A stretch of DNA of 23,028 bases. Origin: a virus. A program made the translations under genes and the position numbers. The DNA lies in the IMG/VR virus record IMGVR_UViG_3300044691_000252, positions 1-23,028 of that record; one strand, written 5' to 3'. Each line of letters begins with the position of its first letter. Position 1 is the first letter of the stretch. The notes below the pieces were generated by a model. It saw only the letters and a list, made by a program, of their open reading frames with translations. It made no database searches and was not told the DNA's origin. Below, one piece after another: positions 12,953-20,692 of the stretch.

Positions 12953-13773
12953 TCATTCGTTCAGTTCGACACCCCACAGGTGACCGGCACGACTGATGGG
13001 TTTCTTCGACTTCGCATCCAGGGGCGTGTAGTACGCGTCCTGGCGGTTGGCTATGTCTCGCGCGGCGAAATCGACCCGTGGTTTGGTCGGGCCGGTGAAC
13101 TTGCCCTCATTCGCGGGATCGGTTGCCGCAGACATGGGGATGCCGTGTGAGCCGAGGTCACGCTCGAGCTCCTCATGCGCCAACAGCAGCGCCACCTGGT
13201 TGGCGTCGAATTCGGGTTCCCGAACAGTGAGGGCACTGATGACCCGGCCGGCTTCGTCATACGTGTAGGTCGTGAGTTCTTGCGGTTCCCAACCCCAGAG
13301 ACGCTTCGGGGCGACGCCGAGCTTTACTGCTAGCTGGAGGCGGCGGCGGAACCGGTGAGCGCTTTTTTTGCCGCTTCCACCGCCTGCTGCGGGCCGTACT
13401 GGTTCAGGTTGAACAGGGCATCGGTGATTCGCTGGAACGCGTCACCGTCGATCGCTTTGAACAGCGACCGCCACTCATCGACACGGCCTCGCGTCTTCGG
13501 CGGGTCGACACGCAACTCCACCTCCGTGTCACCTTCCAAACGGACGCCGCACAACGGTGCGACACCCATCGTCATGGTGCGAATGTTGTACCCGTACGCC
13601 CGGTCAATGAGGACGGTGGGGCGGGCAGGGTAGTTGTCGCACTGCGCTGCCCACTCGAACGCATCCATCTTCTTGAACCGGAACACATACAACGTCCCGT
13701 TCAACAGAATGTCGACATCCTCGAACGGGATCGGGGCGGTTTCTTGGGTTTTCAGGTCGTCTTCGAAAGACAT
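12953..13773 (-). CDS. Tail assembly chaperone, long frameshift product (GT-type)
   Basis: Translation starts at 13773, slips -1 on the A-heptamer (13363-13369), and continues in the -1 frame to the stop at 12953, giving 273 aa (137 + 136). The -1 frame is fully open from the slip site. It encodes the features expected of the extension: LGVAPKRLWGWEP, TTYTYDEAGRVI, VREPEFDANQVALLLAHEEL, ERDLGSHGIPMSEAT-like (here SAATDP), and a basic tail. The part annotated by simple start-codon calling (from 13195) would start mid-domain at an internal GTG with no ribosome-binding site. In siphoviruses the G and GT products cooperate in tape-measure folding and tail polymerisation. Only the ratio is unknown. 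Confidence 0.9.
13330..13773 (-). CDS. Tail assembly chaperone, short product (G-type)
   Basis: This encodes 147 aa; ATG at 13773 has GGAGAGAAAACC upstream. The sequence (FEDDLKTQETAPIPFEDVDIL, FRFKKMDAFEWAAQCDNYP, GVRLEGDTEVELRVD, RVDEWRSLFKAIDGDAF, ITDALFNLNQYGP) is characteristic of actinophage tail assembly chaperones encoded between the major tail protein and the tape measure. It ends with VEAAKKALTGSAAASS and a TAG at 13330-13332, 30 nt downstream of the slip site. Most ribosomes are expected to end here and a minority to shift into the extension. Confidence 0.93.
   Translation of the reverse strand: MSFEDDLKTQETAPIPFEDVDILLNGTLYVFRFKKMDAFEWAAQCDNYPARPTVLIDRAYGYNIRTMTMGVAPLCGVRLEGDTEVELRVDPPKTRGRVDEWRSLFKAIDGDAFQRITDALFNLNQYGPQQAVEAAKKALTGSAAASS
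13363..13369 (-). other. Programmed -1 frameshift slippery heptamer
   Basis: Seven A residues on the minus strand, read in the zero frame as gcA-AAA-AAA-GCG, matching X-XXY-YYZ (A AAA AAA). After slipping -1 the next codon is AGC and the frame stays open to 12953. The zero-frame stop lies 30 nt downstream. GC-rich sequence just downstream may form a stimulatory structure, although no single obvious stem stands out. Confidence 0.9.
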
Positions 13774-13811
13774 GGTTTTCTCTCCACCGGATAGGTCACC
13801 GGAAGTTTGGA

Positions 13812-13845
13812 CCTGCCGCGCGCTCCGGTGGGGACGCGCGGCAGG
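13812..13845 (-). terminator. Strong hairpin after the major tail protein gene
   Basis: CCTGCCGCGCG (13812-13822) pairs perfectly with CGCGCGGCAGG (13835-13845), 11 bp with a 12-nt loop. It begins 9 bp after the major tail stop (13855) in the direction of transcription. No U-tract follows. It may be a partial terminator that keeps major tail protein output above downstream chaperones, or a 3'-end stabiliser of the mRNA. Confidence 0.7.
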
Positions 13846-13854
13846 CGATCAGGA

Positions 13855-14349
13855 TCAGGCGGCGACGGTAGCTTTGCGCTGCGTGGCGGTCTTGAAGTAC
13901 ACGCCCTGAGTGATCGTGTCGAGACCGTTCTCCGTGGGCGCGTCAGGGGCCTGCACGCCAAGCTGGAAAGTGATCACGTCCACGACATCAGCGATGGCGT
14001 ACACGGTTCCGTTCGCGATGTGACGACGGACAACGAAGAACCCGAGGAGACCGGCCGTGAACAGCACCGCGGCAGAAGCTGCGTCGGTGGAGTCCACGTA
14101 CTTCAACGTCAGTGTCTCTGTCGTCTTGCCGGGGGCGGAGAGGTCCTGGACGAGGGTGAGTCGCTTGTCTGGGACTTCGGCCTGCGTTACCCCGTAGTTG
14201 AACCCGTCGCTGGTGAGGCTGTAGGTGACATCCTTCGCGGTGCCACCGTTCAGGATCGCCGCAGACAACGGGTTGGAACCGGAGGGGACGTAGGTGATGG
14301 TCCACAGACCATCGGACTGGAAAGATGCGGGGATTGGATCGAGTGCCAC
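13855..14349 (-). CDS. Major tail protein
   Basis: This encodes 164 aa. The GTG at 14349 (VALDPIPASFQS) is chosen because AAGGAG lies 7 nt upstream; the longer frame to 14403 would place that ribosome-binding site inside the gene. The sequence is beta-rich: SDGLWTITYVPSGSNPL, GGTAKDVTYSLTSDGFNYG, TETLTLKYVDSTD, RRHIANGTVYAIADVVDVITFQLG. This is the pattern of short siphovirus tail-tube subunits in actinophages, in which a C-terminal segment ends TQGVYFKT. It precedes the chaperone pair and tape measure, as tube genes do, and is followed by a strong hairpin, consistent with high expression. Confidence 0.88.
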   Translation of the reverse strand: MALDPIPASFQSDGLWTITYVPSGSNPLSAAILNGGTAKDVTYSLTSDGFNYGVTQAEVPDKRLTLVQDLSAPGKTTETLTLKYVDSTDAASAAVLFTAGLLGFFVVRRHIANGTVYAIADVVDVITFQLGVQAPDAPTENGLDTITQGVYFKTATQRKATVAA

Positions 14350-14432
14350 GATGATGCTCCTTTTTATGAGTCCAGCGAGGAACCCGCAGGACGGGGTACC
14401 CACGGGATGTGGGTAGTCAGTGGAGTGAAGGG

Positions 14433-14855
14433 CTACGCCTTCACGGTCGAGAGAGTGAACTCGGTATCGCTGAAATACAGCGGCGGTTGGATCGAATCGT
14501 CCGACTGCACCTCATGGGCGAGCGTCAATCGGATTCGCGAAGGACGCCGACCCTCAGCAGTCACAACAGCGCCGATGAGTTGTGTGCATGCGGCGGACAG
14601 GATCGCCCGCACACCATCCGGCGTGACAGACACCGCACGAACCGTGTACACAAAATCGGCATCCGAATCGCCCTGCTGCGGGAGCGTGAACCTCCCCGAG
14701 GTGAGAGTGTCAGGCGCGCCACCGAACAACACCAGATAGGTGTCACGAATCAACGCCCCCGACGCGTCCCGGCGGGCCGTGTCAAACACCTTCGATGACA
14801 GGTTCACGCCCGCCTTCAACTGGGTTTCCACCGCGGCGTAATGTTCTACGATCAC
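14433..14855 (-). CDS. Tail terminator / head-tail connector protein
   Basis: This encodes 140 aa; the GTG at 14855 overlaps the preceding stop as GTGA. The N-terminal helix (IVEHYAAVETQLKAGVNL) is followed by LIRDTYLVLFGG, beta strands (FVYTVRAVSVTPDGVRAILSA, LIGAVVTAEGRRPSRIRL) and a C-terminal LYFSDTEFTLSTV strand. Size, fold pattern and placement between the HK97-gp10-like protein and the major tail protein fit the tail terminator (gpU-like) role. The 84-bp gap before the tail gene holds its ribosome-binding site. Confidence 0.7.
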   Translation of the reverse strand: MIVEHYAAVETQLKAGVNLSSKVFDTARRDASGALIRDTYLVLFGGAPDTLTSGRFTLPQQGDSDADFVYTVRAVSVTPDGVRAILSAACTQLIGAVVTAEGRRPSRIRLTLAHEVQSDDSIQPPLYFSDTEFTLSTVKA

Positions 14856-15253
14856 GACGTGAGCCCCTCAGTCGCGATCAGGAGACCCCGCTCGTAATCA
14901 CCAATGTTCAACGCCAGCGCGAGACGGTCGTTGTGCTGAGGTGAGGCCGAAACCCCACCGGGGGCATCCTCAAGGAAACCGAGAGCACCTTGCGACTTCG
15001 CGAGGTTCGGGCCAGCGACAGCGCTTATCTCACCGTTCGTTCCCAACTCCATGTCGTAGTCGATCGAGTTTGGGTAACGTTTCGCGTGCTCCGGGTTCGA
15101 CACCGCAGCAGCTTTCTGCCACGTGTCTTTCACGTTCCGAATGGATATCTCCGTCGCCTGCCGTACCCGATGCACCGCCTCAACCGGAACGGTCCCCAGA
15201 TCCGCGGAGAGCTTCAGGAGGTCGGAGAAATCCATGCTCACCGAATCGGCCAT
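14852..15253 (-). CDS. Neck protein, HK97 gp10-like
   Basis: This encodes 133 aa; the ATG at 15253 shares one base with the preceding stop (TGATG). The N-terminal helix (MDFSDLLKLSADLGTVPVEAVHRVRQATEISIRNVKDTWQ, interrupted here) continues to AAAVSNPEHAKRYPNSIDYDM. A beta region (GEISAVAGPNLAKSQGALGFL) ends with NDRLALALNIGDYERGL. The phrases 'vk..w...a......h...yp.sI.yd' and 'GalGflleyGs..n....' belong to the HK97 gp10/neck family, which joins the connector to the tail terminator. It is the third of four tightly overlapped connector genes. Confidence 0.75.
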   Translation of the reverse strand: MADSVSMDFSDLLKLSADLGTVPVEAVHRVRQATEISIRNVKDTWQKAAAVSNPEHAKRYPNSIDYDMELGTNGEISAVAGPNLAKSQGALGFLEDAPGGVSASPQHNDRLALALNIGDYERGLLIATEGLTS

Positions 15254-15645
15254 CAGGACACCTCCGCCACGGGGACACGCAACGCTGTCGTCTGACCTGC
15301 CGCACCCAAACCCCGCGCACGATAGATGCGACCGACAAGCCCCGCGTCAGCAGTGGAGGCATCCACCCGAATGAGGACATCCTTGGCAATCCCCGTGGTC
15401 CCCGAAGGGAAATGCACCTCAAGTGCCTGCACGGCAGCCGCCTGGGTGCCCTGCTCATGCTCGCGAACGATCAGGGTCGGATATTTCACTCGCGCAACAC
15501 CCGTGTACACGTCCACCGTCGTATCTACGTCCTCGAACGTGACAGGATCCACGACAGTTGTCACGGTGTAGGCGGTGACCTCTTCCTTCATCCGCGAATC
15601 CGCTTGCCTGCGACCCATGCCGAGAACACCGAGCAGCATGCTCAT
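15253..15645 (-). CDS. Head-tail stopper-type protein (DUF6093-like)
   Basis: This encodes 130 aa. ATG at 15645 overlaps the upstream stop as ATGA; the frame extends six more codons without support. The N-terminal part (GMGRRQADSRMKEEVTAYTVTTVVDPVTFEDV) leads to YTGVARVKYPTLIVREHEQGTQ and ALEVHFP, then VLIRVDASTADAGLVGRIYRARGLG. From memory this is the DUF6093-type actinophage head-closure protein; it should cap the adaptor ring and gate DNA release. Context between adaptor and gp10-like protein is exactly right. Confidence 0.7.
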   Translation of the reverse strand: MSMLLGVLGMGRRQADSRMKEEVTAYTVTTVVDPVTFEDVDTTVDVYTGVARVKYPTLIVREHEQGTQAAAVQALEVHFPSGTTGIAKDVLIRVDASTADAGLVGRIYRARGLGAAGQTTALRVPVAEVS

Positions 15646-16199
15646 GCGGAGTGAACCATCCAAGAGGTGGTCCCGTACGTGTTCTGAAGGTACGAGATGG
15701 TGAACGCCGAAGGTGTCATCCCCGAAGACGCCCCACCGTCAGCCCACGCGGCTTTGAAATCATCAAGGGCGATCGAACTGAGACCCCCTGCGGTCAGACC
15801 GATGCCAGCCTCCACAGTCATCATCGACCCCGACACGAGGGCACAGTTGATGCTCACCAGATCATCGGGGGCCTCGTCTAACCCCCAACTGATAGTCACA
15901 TCGAGCGGCCAGTTACCACGCACGAGAATGGCATCTTCGAAACGTTCCCACCGCACATCGACGCTCTCGCGCTGCACAGAATCAATGGAACGAATGAAGC
16001 CTTGGGGTAGGTTCACCCGCCCAGCAACCGGGTACACGCGGTACGTCGACTGCTGGGACGGGTACACCTGTGAATGCATCAGACCACGCATGATTCCCGC
16101 CGCCTGCACGAGGAGGAGGGTCACCCAAGCGGCTTCGTCGTCGGTGAAGGTTCGCTTCATCGCGACGGCGAGCTGATCGGAGGTGGCGAATGCATCCAT
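15642..16199 (-). CDS. Head-to-tail adaptor protein
   Basis: This encodes 185 aa; ATG at 16199, six bases after the capsid stop (16205-16207), with no clear Shine-Dalgarno, so it probably depends on re-initiation after capsid translation. The N-terminal helices (FATSDQLAVAMKRTFTDDEA, WVTLLLVQAAGIMRGLMHSQ) lead to a beta segment (STYRVYPVAGRVNLPQG, IRSIDSVQRESVD). It ends with a helical part and SYLQNTYGTTSWMVHSA. This is the usual gp6/gp15-like adaptor pattern ('l...l......a..lL..aag.ir......v'). It attaches to the portal dodecamer after packaging. Confidence 0.8.
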   Translation of the reverse strand: MDAFATSDQLAVAMKRTFTDDEAAWVTLLLVQAAGIMRGLMHSQVYPSQQSTYRVYPVAGRVNLPQGFIRSIDSVQRESVDVRWERFEDAILVRGNWPLDVTISWGLDEAPDDLVSINCALVSGSMMTVEAGIGLTAGGLSSIALDDFKAAWADGGASSGMTPSAFTISYLQNTYGTTSWMVHSA

Positions 16200-16204
16200 G
16201 ATCG

Positions 16205-17401
16205 TTAGACCAGGAGTCCGCGGATCTGGCCGTGCGCACGCTCGTTGCCGTACTGCAGCCCGATCTCGCCGTAAATCTGCGACTTCGAAGCCGAGCCGGT
16301 CTTCGCGAGGTCTTCCTCGAACAGGACACCCTTGCCGGGGATGTCGAGGAACACGGGGGCAACCTGCTCGAGCGACACAACCGCGATCGCGTCCGGGGGC
16401 AGGGCGCGGTCGATGACCACGTTCAGCGTCCCGAAGTTGGTCACGATCTTCTCGACCGCGACACCACCAACAGTGCCCATCACGGCACCGGTCATGGCCC
16501 CGTATGCAGCCGCGTACGCCTTCGTGAGGCCCCGCTTCTGCCGAGACGAGCAGAACAGTGTCGCGGTCTCCTGCTGGGTGATGCCACCGTTGTCGAAGAT
16601 GGACTGCAGGAGGGTGTCAACGGTGTCAACATCCAGCGCAGTCTTCGCAGGAACGACGGACACCGTTGCGGTGCCGACGACGATCGCAGCACCACCGGAG
16701 GTGGCCGCAACCTTGAACGAAACGGTCGTGGAAACCGACTGCACGTAGTAGATGCGGTCACGACGGATCGTGGTCGACACACCAATGTCGGTGAAGGCGA
16801 GCTTGTCGCCAACAGAGAACGCATGCGTGCCCGTGATGGTGTCCGTCGCCGCCGAAGCGGCAACAATCTCACCCGTGGCGACACGGTTCGTCAGCAGGGA
16901 CGGCAGGAGGCCGGCTGTCTGGCGTGCGGTCGTGTTGTCGGTCGGCTTGACCTTCTTCCCGTGCCAGAACGTGTAGTTCACGTCCAGCGCGATCGTCAGC
17001 AGGGCGAGGGTGGTCTGGTGACCGTGCTCGTCAGCGACCGGGTTCGGGATGCCGTCGTTCGACTGGAACGGTGCCGAGCCTGCGGTCGCGTACTGACCAG
17101 TTGCGGCCTGCTTCGTGTACGAGGTCGAAACGGCCTCGTGGAAGATCTGGGTCACGTTCTCCACGTTCGCGCGGATACGCTCTTCAGCGGTCGGCGCGTC
17201 TGCACCCTCAAGGCGCTGGCGAATCTCCGGCGAGCGAAGGTCCTCCGTCTGCCATTCGAACGAGGTGGAGAGGGTCTGCTTGCCACCCGAGAGACCACCC
17301 GATGCGGAAAGCAGGGGGGTGTCGTGGGGGGTGAGGGCGATGAGTTCGCCGTGATAGTTCGGAAGACTGAATGTCGTCCCAATTCCTGTGGTTCCTGACA
17401 T
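16205..17401 (-). CDS. Major capsid protein (DUF5309-like)
   Basis: This encodes 398 aa; ATG at 17401 with AAAGGG upstream, inside the end of the scaffold gene. N-terminal part: LPNYHGELIALTPHDTPLL, GGLSGGKQTLSTSFEWQTEDLR, LEGADAPTAEERIRANVENVTQIFHE, a series I associate with DUF5309-type coats in actinophages. Residues about 175-255 (GEIVAASAATDTITG, FSVGDKLAFTDIG, RDRIYYVQSVS, AATSGGAAIVVG) look like an inserted beta domain that may project from the capsid surface. The rest has VEKIVTNFGTLNVVIDRALPP, the P-domain/backbone pattern. It follows a scaffold gene by 3 nt, as usual. Confidence 0.92.
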   Translation of the reverse strand: MSGTTGIGTTFSLPNYHGELIALTPHDTPLLSASGGLSGGKQTLSTSFEWQTEDLRSPEIRQRLEGADAPTAEERIRANVENVTQIFHEAVSTSYTKQAATGQYATAGSAPFQSNDGIPNPVADEHGHQTTLALLTIALDVNYTFWHGKKVKPTDNTTARQTAGLLPSLLTNRVATGEIVAASAATDTITGTHAFSVGDKLAFTDIGVSTTIRRDRIYYVQSVSTTVSFKVAATSGGAAIVVGTATVSVVPAKTALDVDTVDTLLQSIFDNGGITQQETATLFCSSRQKRGLTKAYAAAYGAMTGAVMGTVGGVAVEKIVTNFGTLNVVIDRALPPDAIAVVSLEQVAPVFLDIPGKGVLFEEDLAKTGSASKSQIYGEIGLQYGNERAHGQIRGLLV

Positions 17402-17404
17402 GGG

Positions 17405-18049
17405 TTACCCTTTCTGGGCTTGTGCAGCTTGCTGCTGCTTGAGAGTTGCTACGAGTGCGAAATTGCGTGCCGCGGTTGCGGCCGCAATGGCCTCTTCGAA
17501 CGATTCCTTCGGCTTCGGCGGGGCACCGGCTCCGCCATCACCGCCGCCTTCGAATCGGGGCTGGTTGCCAGCCGCGAGGTATGGGCGTTCCTTCAGGAGT
17601 TTGGTGATCGCTTCGGTGAGGGCGTCAGAATCGATGTCGCCGTTGTCGTCAACGTCGAAGTCGTTCGGATCGATGAAAGCGACCGCATCGGCAGGGTTCG
17701 CCAATTTGGTTGCGGCGGCGAGTTTCAGTGCACTCGTCGCGAGTTTCAGGTTTGCCGCTTTCGTTGCTGTGGCTGCGCCGCGTTTCTCGGCTTCATCCAG
17801 GGCTACTTGTTCGGCTGGCTTGTCCTTGTTCGCCAGTGCGGCTTCTGCCGCCTCAGCGCGTAGCGTTGCAGCCTTCGCGGCCTCCCTTGCGGAGGTTCGT
17901 TCAGCCTTCATACGGTCAAGGGCTTGCTTGCCTGCTTCCCGCAATTCCGCTTCCCCGTCAACGGGTTCGACAGGGGTTGCGGGGGTTACGGGTTCAACGA
18001 TCGGTTCAACGACCTCTGTCGTTGCGACGGGGGCGACTGGTTCTGGCAT
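17405..18049 (-). CDS. Capsid scaffolding protein
   Basis: This encodes 214 aa; ATG at 18049 has TTGGAG about 7 nt upstream, and the open frame to 18154 is not supported. The N-terminus is acidic and Pro/Val/Glu-rich (PVAPVATTEVVEPIVEPVTP), followed by a long Ala/Glu/Arg/Lys coiled coil (about 30-120, KQALDRMKAERTSAREAAKAA). An NPADAVAFIDPNDFDVDDNGDI segment follows, then ITKLLKERPYLAAG and a helical C-terminus. The 'DPNDFD.dd.G.id' and 'LL..rP.la' phrases are typical of actinophage scaffolds. It directs capsid assembly and leaves the head before packaging; no protease gene is evident in the window. Confidence 0.88.
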   Translation of the reverse strand: MPEPVAPVATTEVVEPIVEPVTPATPVEPVDGEAELREAGKQALDRMKAERTSAREAAKAATLRAEAAEAALANKDKPAEQVALDEAEKRGAATATKAANLKLATSALKLAAATKLANPADAVAFIDPNDFDVDDNGDIDSDALTEAITKLLKERPYLAAGNQPRFEGGGDGGAGAPPKPKESFEEAIAAATAARNFALVATLKQQQAAQAQKG

Positions 18050-18071
18050 GGAATTGCTCCAAGGGGGTTGA

Positions 18072-18115
18072 GCAGCGTTGCGCTGCGGTTTCTTCCGCCA
18101 AAAAAGGGAGCGGAA
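18072..18115 (-). other. Two adjacent hairpins between minor head and scaffold genes
   Basis: GCAGCG-TTG-CGCTGC (18072-18086) and TTCCGC ... GCGGAA (18093-18098 with 18110-18115, 11-nt loop containing a six-T run on the minus strand) fill most of the 70-bp gap. They could form an attenuator, a processing site or part of a promoter. No clear promoter elements were found, and the gap contains no ORF. Confidence 0.45.
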
Positions 18116-18119
18116 AGTG

Positions 18120-19205
18120 TTAGGCGAGGTAGCCGTATTTGGTGAGCAGCTCAACCCACCGGGAGGGGCTGCCGTTGGCCATGATGGCGAGCTGTTCTGG
18201 CATCAGCCGGACGCTGATCGTCCGCGTGTAGGTCCCCGCCGCGGCGGCAGCGTCAACGCGTGACTGCTCGGACTTGAAGAACTGACTACGGGCAGTGACC
18301 TTCGTCGCATACACCTGCAGCGGCGAACCGTCCGCCTTACGTCCGATAGTCAACGGGGTCAAACGCCCGCGACTCGCAGTGATAGGAACCTTCACCCCAC
18401 CGAGAGTGCGACTGTGACCCGTGTACCCGATCCCGTAAGCGGAACGGCGAGCGTTAACCACCTTCGCAACATCTGCGCCCTGCCTGATCGCCTCAGCACC
18501 AGCCTTCGTGAACACACGGTCCTGATCCGCAGCAGACAAGGATTCGAAGTACGCCTCCGGGTCCTCATGGAAACCGCCAGGGACCTTCGATGTCTCTTTG
18601 CCCTGAAACTCGATCGGGCAGGTAGAGCAGCAACAATGCACGTGACGTTGAAACGCTGTCTCCGTAGCCGAATAGGTTCCGGCGAGGACCGCACACCTCG
18701 AGCATGCGGTACCACCGATGACGCGCACATATTTGGTGTAACCCTTACCCGCGGATAGGACCTCATCCGCATTGCGGGCCATATCCTGCAACGCACCCGA
18801 AGCAATGATCGACAGGAACGACGCCCCCGACTGGAACGCATTCGCGGCAGGGACACCTTTGCCGATCAGTTCCTTCGTCGTCGTCACCGCACCGTAAAGG
18901 GCAGGCGCAACCTCACGCCCATCACCCATCACATTGGTGAACGCCTGCGGAACAATCCGGGTCGGCGGGGGGACGAAACTATACGAGCGGTCCAACGCGG
19001 CAATATATGCGGGCGTCAGCTCGGCTGCGGCGAACTGCGCAGCACCCACCAGTCGGGTCAACTGCGGGGCGACCCGAGCCCACGACCCGTCAAGGTTGTT
19101 GATATCCATCTGCGACCACAGCGCCGCCACCCGTTTCGCGAGCAAGCCACTGATGCGGAGCAGATCCGCGCGATGCGCGAAAGCGATCTCAGACTGCAGC
19201 GACAT
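18120..19205 (-). CDS. MuF-like minor head protein with Cys/His cluster
   Basis: This encodes 361 aa; ATG at 19205 overlaps the portal gene by 17 bp. The N-terminal helices (AFAHRADLLRISGLLAKRVAALW) and an Ala-rich region to about 150 lead to the MuF-type segment (about 155-200): GYTKYVRVIGGTACSRCAVLAG, QRHVHCCCSTCPIEF. C168, C171, H188, H190, C191-193 and C196 could bind a metal. FHEDPEAYFESLSAADQDRVFTKAGAEAI is the characteristic downstream region. The C-terminal 100 residues are basic. It sits between portal and scaffold, the standard place for proteins that enter the head with DNA or shape the portal vertex. Confidence 0.85.
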   Translation of the reverse strand: MSLQSEIAFAHRADLLRISGLLAKRVAALWSQMDINNLDGSWARVAPQLTRLVGAAQFAAAELTPAYIAALDRSYSFVPPPTRIVPQAFTNVMGDGREVAPALYGAVTTTKELIGKGVPAANAFQSGASFLSIIASGALQDMARNADEVLSAGKGYTKYVRVIGGTACSRCAVLAGTYSATETAFQRHVHCCCSTCPIEFQGKETSKVPGGFHEDPEAYFESLSAADQDRVFTKAGAEAIRQGADVAKVVNARRSAYGIGYTGHSRTLGGVKVPITASRGRLTPLTIGRKADGSPLQVYATKVTARSQFFKSEQSRVDAAAAAGTYTRTISVRLMPEQLAIMANGSPSRWVELLTKYGYLA

Positions 19206-20679
19206 CCGCAGTAGCAGGATCGGCAGGCGGGGTCTCCGAGTTCAAAGCCGCGTTGACCCCGAAGGACAGGTTCTGTTCGGATTCCTTCTCGATCATCGTC
19301 TGAATGCGGGCCATGTCGTACGGGTCGATCCCATCGAGTTCCATCAAGTACTCGAGCGGGTAACCAATGGACTTCTTCTTCACCAAAGCGTCCGCCAGTT
19401 GCGACTCTGAAGTGATTTCAGGGTTCATCCACACCATTGTTGAGAGACGGACCTCCTCCGCAAGTTTCGTGTCACCCCCAGCCAGAGCAACCAGACGGAA
19501 GTACTCACGCATCTCCGGTGTGGCGAAGGTTTGGAACTCAAGTTCCTTCTTCACCAAACCAATTTCGGACGCCTTCAAACCATCCGCATTCACATTCGAC
19601 ATACCCGTTTTGGAGATCAGGTACGTCGGGGGCGTGCGCGTCTGGGAGAAAATGTGCCCCACGAGAACGTCGATGACATCGGTGAACACATCCAACTTGG
19701 CCGCATCCCACTGGTCGATGGATGCCTTATCGCCGGAGAAAACCGCGAACCGTGTCGCGTTCAGCTCCTGCATGGTGACCTGTTCCTCATGGAACGTCAC
19801 ACCGTCGTCATGCATCACCTTCCGCATAGGCGGTGCCGCGCCCAGAAGCACCCGTCCGGGCATTGATGCGTAGTCGGCGGAGAAGAACAGGTACGCCCAC
19901 AACAGGTTGATGGCGTTCTGTTTCGGAATTACACCCTCGATCTCCGAAACGGGCTCACCGCGAAGCATCGGCCTGTTGGGTACCTCCACGATGGGAACAA
20001 CACCCATCGGGTTCCTCAACGGCCACGGCTCGGTCGGAACCTCACGCGGAGTCCACGTACCCCAAGCACCGAAACCGTGATTCTCCATCTGCACCGACTG
20101 CGGGTACATCTTCAAAGCGATCTGGTTCCTAGGGCGCTGGAACTTCCACAACTCTGTTGCCGTGTACAGGTTCGCGTATTCGTGGGTTTCATCGACCCAC
20201 GTCTTCAACGCGGCAGTCCGTTTTCGGGGGTTCATCCAGTCGTATTCGATCTCCACATTCGACGGGTGCTCCCACGTCGTCTCAGCGTCATCACCCCACA
20301 CCAGAACGTAGGAACGCTTCGAGTTGAAAGAGGTGATGAAGCCCTGCGATGACTGCGCATCCATCTCGTTGCGGTTCCACGTGTCCCACAGGTCAGACGC
20401 CCGCTTCAGGGTCGCCGTGTCCCGAACCATCGGGTCATCGCCCCGCAACTTGATGCCGGTCAGCTTCGTCCGCTCACCGATCGCATTCGTCACTGACGCA
20501 CACCAGTTATCCGAAAACTCTGTGTACCGACCGCCCACAGTTTTCAACCACTCATCACTGGCGAACTGCAACTTCTGGTCACCCTTGTAATGACGCTCGA
20601 ACATGTCAATCTGGTCGCGCCGGCCGGAGAGCCGCCAATACATTTTCGTGATCAGAGCAATAGCGGCAGTGGAGTCCAT
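19189..20679 (-). CDS. Portal protein (SPP1 gp6-like)
   Basis: This encodes 496 aa. ATG at 20679 (MDSTAAIALITKMYWRLSGR) is chosen for the GAGGGAG 6 nt upstream; the frame extends to 20751 into the terminase gene. Features: MFERHYKGDQKLQFAS, FSDNWCASVTNAIGERTKLTGI, a stem/clip region around TWTPREVPTEPWPLRNPMGVVPIVEVPNRP, LLWAYLFFSADYAS, and TPPTYLISKTGMSNVNADGLKASE followed by long helices. These fit the phage_prot_Gp6 family of dodecameric portals. It lies right after the large terminase, its packaging partner. Confidence 0.93.
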   Translation of the reverse strand: MDSTAAIALITKMYWRLSGRRDQIDMFERHYKGDQKLQFASDEWLKTVGGRYTEFSDNWCASVTNAIGERTKLTGIKLRGDDPMVRDTATLKRASDLWDTWNRNEMDAQSSQGFITSFNSKRSYVLVWGDDAETTWEHPSNVEIEYDWMNPRKRTAALKTWVDETHEYANLYTATELWKFQRPRNQIALKMYPQSVQMENHGFGAWGTWTPREVPTEPWPLRNPMGVVPIVEVPNRPMLRGEPVSEIEGVIPKQNAINLLWAYLFFSADYASMPGRVLLGAAPPMRKVMHDDGVTFHEEQVTMQELNATRFAVFSGDKASIDQWDAAKLDVFTDVIDVLVGHIFSQTRTPPTYLISKTGMSNVNADGLKASEIGLVKKELEFQTFATPEMREYFRLVALAGGDTKLAEEVRLSTMVWMNPEITSESQLADALVKKKSIGYPLEYLMELDGIDPYDMARIQTMIEKESEQNLSFGVNAALNSETPPADPATADVAAV

Positions 20680-20692
20680 CGGTGCTCCCTCG

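Noticed and set aside
12953-13195. Independent 80-aa gene downstream of the chaperone
   Set aside because: Its GTG is internal to the frameshift extension, has no ribosome-binding site, and the -1 frame is open from the slippery run.
16232-17398. 388-codon plus-strand frame antisense to the capsid gene
   Set aside because: Arg/Gly/Val-rich shadow of a high-GC gene; the minus-strand product is a recognisable coat protein with start and ribosome-binding site. The same applies to 13807-14739 and 20603-21508 on the plus strand.
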